DNA of 5,703 nucleotides, taken from positions 550 to 6,252 of the forward strand of contig DOWL01000242.1 in assembly GCA_003519585.1 (NCBI GenBank), read 5' to 3'. The notes beneath the pieces are model-generated. The model searched no databases, was not told where the DNA came from, and saw nothing but the letters and a program-made list of their open reading frames with translations. Of the stretch, positions 1-5,703 are shown piece by piece; position 1 is the stretch's first letter; each line of letters starts with the position of its first letter. This DNA is from Nocardioides sp. (GTDB lineage: Bacteria > Actinomycetota > Actinomycetes > Propionibacteriales > Nocardioidaceae). Position numbers and translations under genes: made by a program.

Positions 1-654
1 GGCTGGACCGACCTGCTGGCCGGCTGGCGCTACGTCCGCACGCACGTTCACATCGGCGTGACCGCGCTGGTGAAAGGGCTGGGGCAGCTCGGCAGCGTAG
101 ACGTGCTGGCCGCCGTCTATGCGCGGCGCGTCTTCCCGCTGGACGCGGACGGCGGCGCGGCGCTCGGCCTGATGCTGGCCTTCATGGGGGTGGGCACCGT
201 GCTCGGCCCGCTCCTGGGCGACCGTCTGCACGACGGCAGCGCGCGCAGCCTGCAGCGCTGGATCGCGGGCGGCTATGCCCTGTCGGCCTCCGGCTGGCTG
301 CTGGTGGGGCTGGCGCCGTCGCTGCCGGTGGCGCTGGCCGGCTGGGTGCTGCGCGGCATGGGCGGCTCGATCAACTGGACGTACAGCGATGTGCTCCTGC
401 AGTTGAAAGTGCCCAACCATGTGCTCGGCCGCGTGTATGCGCTGGACCTGGCGTTTTTCACGCTGGTCGCGTCGCTCGGAGTCTGGTCCAACAGCCTGCT
501 GCTGGACCGGCCGGCCGCCGACCCGCGCCAGGTGGCGGTCTGGCTGGCGGCGGCGGCGCTGGCGGCGCTGGCGGCCTGGGCGACGGCGCTGCGCGTCACG
601 GGCGGCCCAGCCTCGGCCGGGCAGGCGGCCTCTGGCCGGGCCGCGCCCGGGTAG
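1..654 (+). CDS. MFS transporter, C-terminal half (5' end outside window)
   Basis: The reading frame is open from base 1 and ends at TAG 652-654, giving 217 visible residues. The GTG at 58 is not a credible start, because the 19 residues before it (DLLAGWRYVR and on) fit the loop that precedes the second half of a major facilitator superfamily protein. Six hydrophobic segments follow, at about residues 17-42, 53-78, 88-109, 111-133, 144-166 and 172-197, as expected for transmembrane helices 7-12. Between the fourth and fifth lies VPNHVLGRVYAL, like the VPxxxxGRVxxL loop common in MFS drug or siderophore exporter-like proteins. The tail after the last helix is a short Ala/Gly/Pro-rich stretch. 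The role is probably proton-coupled export of a small molecule across the inner membrane; the substrate cannot be told. No U-tract terminator follows. Family placement is good, subfamily is inference. Confidence 0.82.
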   Translation, partial: GWTDLLAGWRYVRTHVHIGVTALVKGLGQLGSVDVLAAVYARRVFPLDADGGAALGLMLAFMGVGTVLGPLLGDRLHDGSARSLQRWIAGGYALSASGWLLVGLAPSLPVALAGWVLRGMGGSINWTYSDVLLQLKVPNHVLGRVYALDLAFFTLVASLGVWSNSLLLDRPAADPRQVAVWLAAAALAALAAWATALRVTGGPASAGQAASGRAAPG

Positions 655-668
655 GTCAGGTTTCCCAA

Positions 669-698
669 TTGCACGCGCCGCCCTGGATGCGGTATAAG
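669..698 (+). promoter_or_regulatory. Possible sigma-70-type promoter for glmS leader
   Basis: A -10-like TATAAG (693-698) matches five of six positions of TATAAT. Eighteen bases upstream is TTGCAC (669-674), a weak -35 match keeping the TTG. It lies just after the transporter stop codon, and transcription would start near 705, before the folded region. There is no TG extension. The -10 is the only strong part, so this remains a candidate. Confidence 0.35.
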
Positions 699-780
699 TA
701 AGCCAAGAGCCGGCCGTTTTGGTCAGGCACAGCGGAGGTGACTATCGGGTAAATCACGCACGGGGAAGATGAGCGCATGG

Positions 781-855
781 TCCCAGCGCCGACGCGCTCT
801 TTTGGCGCGTCGGTGGCATCCGCAGGCTGCCGGTGAGCGTTGCTCATCGCTGGGA
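781..855 (+). other. Predicted four-way RNA junction in glmS leader
   Basis: An eight-base perfect stem (781-788 with 848-855) closes exactly around three hairpins set almost end to end. The first has nine perfect pairs (789-797 with 805-813, loop 798-804). The second is ggca/tgcc (815-818 with 828-831). The third is tgagc/gctca (834-838 with 842-846, loop gtt). The shape is a 75-base cloverleaf, but arm lengths and loops do not fit a tRNA, and there is no T-loop or CCA. The third hairpin competes with another pairing: GATGAGC at 768-774 is perfectly complementary to GCTCATC at 842-848. Two exclusive folds, or a pseudoknot, are therefore possible. The pairings are visible in the sequence; the fold and any function are inferred. 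Confidence 0.45.
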
Positions 856-944
856 TAACGAGGTGGCGGTTCCTGCCGCAGGGCAGGGTTAAGGCGGAGC
901 GTGCAGCGCTTCGGCCGAAAAGCGAGGGTTCAGCGGAAGCCGCC

Positions 945-971
945 GGGGTCCAGCCACGACCCCTATCTTTT
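945..971 (+). terminator. Terminator-like hairpin within glmS leader
   Basis: The stem GGGGTC (945-950) pairs perfectly with GACCCC (958-963) around a seven-base loop and is followed directly by TATCTTTT (964-971). This looks like a Rho-independent terminator, though the T run is interrupted. It points toward glmS and sits about 190 bases before its start codon. It could end a separate small RNA starting near 705, or act as an attenuator of glmS. The pairing ggcgg 893-897 with ccgcc 940-944 would stack next to it. Efficiency cannot be judged from sequence. Confidence 0.35.
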
Positions 972-1062
972 CCCCCAACGGACGTCCTCGTCCCAACAAG
1001 TCTGCCCCATAAGCCCGTCGGCGACGGCGGGATAAAGGGCGGGCGGTGGCGCCCAGGTTTCA

Positions 1063-1123
1063 GATTGGAAGACAGCGGCCGGCCCAGGCGGCGGGCGTTG
1101 TCTTCACCTGCGACCTGCCAATC
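1063..1123 (+). other. Large hairpin just upstream of glmS ribosome binding site
   Basis: GATTGG (1063-1068) pairs with CCAATC (1118-1123). Inside it GAAGACAGCG (1068-1077) pairs with CGTTGTCTTC (1096-1105) with one G-U wobble, and GCCG (1078-1081) pairs with CGGC (1089-1092) at the tip. The two outer stems share base 1068, so only one can use it. The structure ends 22 bases before the AGGAG of glmS, close enough to affect translation initiation or mRNA stability. It lacks a T run and so is not a terminator. Confidence 0.45.
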
Positions 1124-1158
1124 CAAAGTAATCGCTCCACTCACTAGGAGACACTGCC

Positions 1159-2994
1159 ATGTGCGGCATCGTCGGTTATTTGGGCGCGCGTGAAGCCGCC
1201 CCGCTGATTGTGGAAGGCCTGCGCCGTTTGGAATATCGCGGCTATGACTCGTCCGGCGTGGCCGTCCTCAAAGACGGCCAGATCCAGGTGCGACGCGAGG
1301 TGGGCAAACTCAGTGGTCTGGCGCAGATGCTGACCCAGGAGCCGGTCGCCGGCCACGTCGGCATCGGGCACACCCGGTGGGCGACCCACGGACCGGCCAA
1401 CGACGTCAACGCCCACCCGCACACGGACTCGAAGGGTGACGTCGCCGTCGTCCACAACGGCATCATCGACAACGCCGCGCGGCTGCGGGCCAGGCTGACC
1501 GAGGACGGCGTCGACCTCGTCTCCGACACTGACACCGAGGTGCTCGCGCACCTCATCGGCCGCTCGGAGGCCGACACGCTCGAGGAGAAGGTCTCCGAGG
1601 CCCTCGCCCAGGTCGAAGGCACCTACGGGCTGGCCGTCGTGCACGCGGCGTACCCCGATCGGATCGTGGTGGCCCGCAACGGCAGCCCGTTGATCATCGG
1701 CGTCGGTGACCACGAGATGCACGTCGCCTCCGACCTCGCGGCGCTGGTCCGCTACACGACCACGGTGGCCCACCTCGACGACGGCGAGCTGGCGACGCTC
1801 ACGGCCGACGGCTTCACGACGTATCGGCACGACCTCTCCACCGTGGCCCGCGCGGCGACCGAGGTCGACGTCGATCCGGCGGCGTACGACGCGGGCGAGC
1901 ACGACTCCTACATGCACAAGGAGATGCTCGAGCAGCCCGAGGCGGCGGCCCGGGTGCTGCGCGGTCGGCTCGACCAGCGGTTCGGCACCTCCCACCTCGG
2001 CGGTCTCGACCTGGACGCCCGCGAGCTGCGCGCGATCCGGCGGGTCAAGGTGCTGGGCTGCGGGTCGGCGTACTACGTCGGCGAGATGGGCGCCGCCCTG
2101 ATCGAGGAGCTGGCGCGCATCCCGGCGAGCGCCGAGGCGGCGAGCGAGTTCCGCTACCGCAACCCGATCGTCGAGCCGGACACCTTGTACGTCGCGGTGA
2201 GTCAGTCGGGCGAGACCGTCGACACGCTGCTCGCGGTGCAGGAGATCAAGCGGAAGGGCGGCCGCGTCGTCGGCCTGGTCAACGTCGTGGGCTCGGCGAT
2301 CGCCCGCGAGTGCGACGGCGGCATCTACCTGCACGCAGGACCTGAGGTTGCGGTGGCCTCCACCAAGGCCCTGACCAACATGTTCCTCGGCTTCGCCCTC
2401 CTCGCACTCCAGCTGGGCCGGGTCCGCGATCTCTCGATCGCTGACGGCCGGCGGCTGGTCGCGGGACTGCAGCGGCTACCCGATCAGATCGCCGAGGTGC
2501 TCGACCGCGAGCCGGAGCTCGCCGAGCTCGCCGGCCGGCTGGCCGAGGCGCAGAGCCTCTTCTTCGTGGGTCGGGTGCGCGGCTATCCGGTCGCGCGCGA
2601 GGGCGCACAGAAGTTCAAGGAGATCAGCTACCGGCACGCCGAGGCCTATCAGACCTCCGAGCTCAAGCACGGTCCGCTCGCGCTGATCGACGAGTCGGTG
2701 CCGACTGTGAGCGTGGTCCCCGATGACGAGCTGACCGAGCGCAACGTCGCCGCACTGCACGAGGTCGCCGCCCGAGGCGGACCGCTCGTCGTCGTCACCC
2801 ACGCCACGGTCGACCTCGGCGACCTGCCCGGCCAGGCCTCGGTCCACCGGGTCGACCTACCCCGCAACGAGCGTGAGCTCGACCCGGCACTGATGGTCGT
2901 GGCCCTCCAACTGCTCAGCTACCACGCGGCCAAGTCGCTCGGCCACGACATCGACAAGCCACGCAACCTGGCCAAGTCGGTCACGGTCGAGTAG
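1159..2994 (+). CDS. glmS: Glutamine-fructose-6-phosphate aminotransferase (isomerizing)
   Basis: This cytoplasmic enzyme makes glucosamine-6-phosphate from fructose-6-phosphate and glutamine, the committed step toward UDP-GlcNAc for the cell wall. The 611-residue product has the usual family length. The N-terminal glutaminase domain (about 2-220) begins MCGIVGY, with Cys2 as the nucleophile after Met removal, and shows GHTRWATHG (70-78), HNGII (99-103) and SDTDTEV (122-128). The linker carries MHKEMLEQPEA (252-262). The first SIS domain has CGSAYY (301-306) and SQSGETVDT (348-356). The second has EGAQKFKEISYRHAEAY (481-497), ELKHGPLALI with His504 (501-510), and the C-terminal KSVTVE with Lys606, all active-site elements. 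The ATG start is fixed by the need for Cys2 and by AGGAG eight bases upstream. Oddity: codons 1-54 contain 15 A/T-ending codons, against 2 in codons 55-108, suggesting a mixed origin. The long leader may regulate it. Confidence 0.96.
   Translation: MCGIVGYLGAREAAPLIVEGLRRLEYRGYDSSGVAVLKDGQIQVRREVGKLSGLAQMLTQEPVAGHVGIGHTRWATHGPANDVNAHPHTDSKGDVAVVHNGIIDNAARLRARLTEDGVDLVSDTDTEVLAHLIGRSEADTLEEKVSEALAQVEGTYGLAVVHAAYPDRIVVARNGSPLIIGVGDHEMHVASDLAALVRYTTTVAHLDDGELATLTADGFTTYRHDLSTVARAATEVDVDPAAYDAGEHDSYMHKEMLEQPEAAARVLRGRLDQRFGTSHLGGLDLDARELRAIRRVKVLGCGSAYYVGEMGAALIEELARIPASAEAASEFRYRNPIVEPDTLYVAVSQSGETVDTLLAVQEIKRKGGRVVGLVNVVGSAIARECDGGIYLHAGPEVAVASTKALTNMFLGFALLALQLGRVRDLSIADGRRLVAGLQRLPDQIAEVLDREPELAELAGRLAEAQSLFFVGRVRGYPVAREGAQKFKEISYRHAEAYQTSELKHGPLALIDESVPTVSVVPDDELTERNVAALHEVAARGGPLVVVTHATVDLGDLPGQASVHRVDLPRNERELDPALMVVALQLLSYHAAKSLGHDIDKPRNLAKSVTVE
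1318..1400. other. Probable composition breakpoint inside glmS
   Basis: Codon choice changes abruptly here. Upstream, codons such as ttg, tat, gaa, aaa, cgt, agt and ggt are frequent. Downstream almost every codon ends in G or C, in the Gtc/Ctc/Gac-rich style of the rest of the window. The stretch includes the DNA for the very conserved GIGHTRWATHG motif (1363-1392), a natural place for two glmS genes to be joined by assembly error or homologous recombination. The reading frame stays intact. The exact join cannot be placed; it may lie anywhere from about 1315 to 1400. Confidence 0.5.
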
Positions 2995-2997
2995 CCG

Positions 2998-3861
2998 TCA
3001 GCCGAACTCGTCGCGATAGACCTCCAGCCCTGCGGTGTACGCCGCCTCCTTGGCGCGACGGATCCGGGGGTCGGTGTTCTCGACCCAGTCGGCGGCGACG
3101 TCGACGGCAGCGTCGAGCATCAGCGCCCGCCGCGCGACGGCGTACGCCGGAGAGTCCGGCCAGTGGTGCGGGTCGATGCCGAGTGCGTCGTGGCGCAGGA
3201 TCGCGTCGTCGACGACCGGGTCGCCGATGGCGAGGTCCTCCCAGTCGAGCAGCCAGAGCCGGTCGGGGGCGACCAGCCAGTTCTCGTGCCACGGGTCGCC
3301 GTGCATCGGCGCGTGCACCGAATCGGCCAGCTCGTCGACCAGGCTGCCGAGCGCGGCGACCTCGTCGGTGAGGTAGGAGTGCTCGTCCTTGGCGACGTAG
3401 CCCTCGACCACATCCAGGTCGGCCTCGAACCGCTCGATCCAGACCTTGCGGAAGCATGCCGCCGTAGTCGTCGGGCCGCCGAGCCGGGTGGTCAGCTCGG
3501 TGTCGGCATGGAGCCCGGCCAGCACCGCTCGGGCCTCGTCGTACCGCGCATGCAGGGTGCTCCGCGTCGCTGGTGGCGCGTCGACGTACTCGAAGAGCAA
3601 GGCGGTGCGCCCCGAGATCGTCAGCTCGTCGACGACCGGAGGGGCCGCGTGCCGTTCGGCCAGCAGCGACGCGACCCGGGACCAGGTCGCGAGCTCGTGG
3701 TCCTCGTCCTCGTTGGCGGCGACCTCGGCCCACAGCGACCTCCCGCCCACACGTACGGCGAAGGACAGCTTGCCGACGCCGGTGTGGTTGGGGTGATGCT
3801 CGACCTGGGCGTCCGGCCCGAGCGCGGCCAGCAGGGCATCCCGAACGTGGCGTACCGCCAT
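2998..3861 (-). CDS. Aminoglycoside phosphotransferase (APH)-family protein
   Basis: The 287-residue product has the fold signature of the APH/choline-kinase-like phosphotransferases, which move the ATP gamma-phosphate onto a small-molecule hydroxyl. The catalytic loop is HGDPWHEN (187-194), giving the family HGDxxxxN with Asp189 as likely base and Asn194 as metal ligand. LLDWEDLAIGDP (204-215) supplies Asp206 in the DFG-like position. The N-lobe (about 20-95) contains GVGKLSFAVRV and an LLFEYVDA hinge. I chose the ATG at 3861 because homology-like sequence starts there and GAGG lies eight bases upstream; a GTG at 3912 would add 17 unremarkable residues. The expected N-lobe lysine seems replaced by Glu in LWAEVA (43-48). 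The gene converges on glmS with three bases between stops and diverges from the helicase. Substrate unknown; antibiotic resistance should not be assumed. A choline, homoserine or other small-molecule kinase is equally possible. Confidence 0.85.
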   Translation of the reverse strand: MAVRHVRDALLAALGPDAQVEHHPNHTGVGKLSFAVRVGGRSLWAEVAANEDEDHELATWSRVASLLAERHAAPPVVDELTISGRTALLFEYVDAPPATRSTLHARYDEARAVLAGLHADTELTTRLGGPTTTAACFRKVWIERFEADLDVVEGYVAKDEHSYLTDEVAALGSLVDELADSVHAPMHGDPWHENWLVAPDRLWLLDWEDLAIGDPVVDDAILRHDALGIDPHHWPDSPAYAVARRALMLDAAVDVAADWVENTDPRIRRAKEAAYTAGLEVYRDEFG

Positions 3862-3960
3862 CGCTCCAGCCTCGCACAGGCTCCATGGATGAGTCCTGGT
3901 GACCGAGCCCACCGCGACGCGGAATCACCGCCCGGTGGACAGGACCCCTACCGTTGACGG
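3862..3960. promoter_or_regulatory. Divergent intergenic region, phosphotransferase/helicase
   Basis: These 99 bases separate two divergent genes and must hold both promoters if the ATG at 3861 is used. On the + strand the only clear element is the TACCGT at 3949-3954. On the - strand I see no convincing -10/-35 pair; only the GAGG eight bases before the phosphotransferase ATG stands out. No operator-like palindrome was recognised. Confidence 0.4.

Positions 3961-3961
<1 letters not shown>
3949..3961 (+). promoter_or_regulatory. -10 element for a leaderless helicase transcript
   Basis: TACCGT (3949-3954) fits the actinobacterial -10 pattern TANNNT. With the last T at -7, transcription would start at 3961, the G of the GTG start codon. 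No Shine-Dalgarno precedes the GTG at normal spacing; the nearest AGGA (3941-3944) is 16 bases away. Leaderless mRNAs with exactly this spacing are common in actinobacteria. No good -35 is visible, which is also usual there. Confidence 0.5.
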
Positions 3962-5655
<1,694 letters not shown>

Positions 5656-5676
5656 GACGGGTGCCATCGTTGCGGC

Positions 5677-5703
5677 GGTTTCGACACGCTCGCTGCGCTC
5701 GCG
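5677..5703 (+). repeat. Start of a dispersed palindromic repeat (cut by window edge)
   Basis: The segment reads ggtttcgacacgctcgctgc and then gctcgcg. From memory, Nocardioides and related actinobacteria carry many intergenic copies of a palindromic element beginning ggtttcgaNACGCTCGCTGC and ending in a complementary arm of the type gagcg...cgaaacc. Only one arm is visible, 21 bases after the helicase stop codon, which is a typical place for such elements. The complete hairpin could serve as the helicase terminator. Identity as a repeat is recognition rather than something shown within this window, where only one copy occurs. Confidence 0.5.

Larger units (their letters stand above)
655..1158 (+). 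promoter_or_regulatory. Structured glmS upstream region (probable 5' leader RNA)
   Basis: This 504-base stretch has no convincing gene but holds an unusual run of perfect inverted repeats, read on the glmS strand. They are 781-788/848-855 enclosing three hairpins, 872-877/882-887, 907-911/920-924, 945-950/958-963 followed by a T-rich run, 980-984/989-993, 1015-1019/1023-1027, 1041-1045/1050-1054, and 1063-1068/1118-1123 enclosing 1068-1077/1096-1105. A promoter-like pair lies at 669-698, so a transcript would have a leader of roughly 450 bases. A Shine-Dalgarno AGGAG at 1146-1150 closes the region. The position before glmS suggests control of amino-sugar synthesis. I compared it by eye with the glmS ribozyme, T-box, cobalamin, TPP and RNase P consensus blocks and found no match. 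GC-rich DNA forms chance hairpins, so the function is inferred, not shown. Confidence 0.45.

Noticed and set aside
612..655. GC-rich inverted repeats at the end of the transporter gene as a terminator
   Set aside because: They lie within the Ala/Gly-rich coding tail and no T-rich stretch follows.
769..858. Short open frame of 29 codons (MSAWSQRRR...) as a leader peptide
   Set aside because: It coincides with the folded region, its purine-rich upstream sequence is too close to the ATG, and an open frame this short is expected by chance in GC-rich DNA.
784..900. glmS ribozyme, suggested by AGCGCC at 785-790 and by position before glmS
   Set aside because: The conserved core blocks after the first helix (GACGAGG, the UUUAUCGA segment, UCGGCGG) are not present in order. 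The match is limited to a few G/C bases.
1041..1057. T-box-like sequence GGTGGCGCC resembling GGUGGNACC
   Set aside because: The invariant A is missing, the bases form a simple gggcg/cgccc hairpin, and no T-box stem I motifs or antiterminator partner were found. GlmS is also not a known T-box target.
1101..1117. Cobalamin-riboswitch-like ending GACCTGCC
   Set aside because: Only the last eight bases fit the B12 box, and the conserved upstream elements of that class are absent.
1144..2334. Antisense open frame of 396 codons opposite glmS
   Set aside because: It mirrors codon bias, has no recognisable domain, and overlaps a complete glmS with all catalytic motifs.
2988..3010. Inverted repeat cgagt/actcg spanning the convergent stop codons as a shared terminator
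   Set aside because: The stem is only five pairs with a 13-base loop and has no T run on either strand.

Overview
The window is G+C-rich bacterial DNA holding four protein genes. The 3' end of an MFS transporter gene runs off the left edge on the + strand (1-654). It is followed by a 504-base non-coding stretch dense in perfect inverted repeats (655-1158), then a complete glmS (+, 1159-2994), a small aminoglycoside-phosphotransferase-fold gene (-, 2998-3861), and a complete DEAD-box RNA helicase of the DeaD/CsdA type (+, 3961-5655). The last 27 bases look like the start of a dispersed palindromic repeat of a kind I recall from Nocardioides-like actinobacteria.

From about 1320 onward the DNA looks like a high-G+C actinobacterium, probably Nocardioidaceae or Propionibacteriales. 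Third codon positions are nearly all G or C, Ctc/Gtc codons are favoured, the helicase starts with GTG, and it has a -10 box placed for a leaderless transcript. The left 1.3 kb reads differently. The first 54 codons of glmS use ggt, tat, ttg, cgt, gaa and aaa freely: 15 of 54 end in A or T, against 2 of the next 54. The intergenic region is also more mixed in base composition. So the window may join DNA of two origins inside glmS, near the conserved glutaminase motif GHTRWATHG, by misassembly or by homologous recombination. The left part could be from another phylum; Chloroflexota is only a guess.

Functionally, GlmS makes glucosamine-6-phosphate from fructose-6-phosphate and glutamine, the entry to peptidoglycan amino-sugar synthesis. 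The long folded stretch before it looks like a cis-acting leader RNA: a possible promoter, a four-way-junction-like fold, a terminator-like hairpin and a large hairpin just before the ribosome binding site. It does not match the glmS ribozyme sequence blocks I know, nor any riboswitch I recognise. The phosphotransferase-like gene converges on glmS with only three bases between the stop codons and diverges from the helicase gene. There is no evidence that these genes form one pathway or operon. The best candidate for something undescribed is the glmS leader, with the caveat that it may belong to a different genome from most of glmS.
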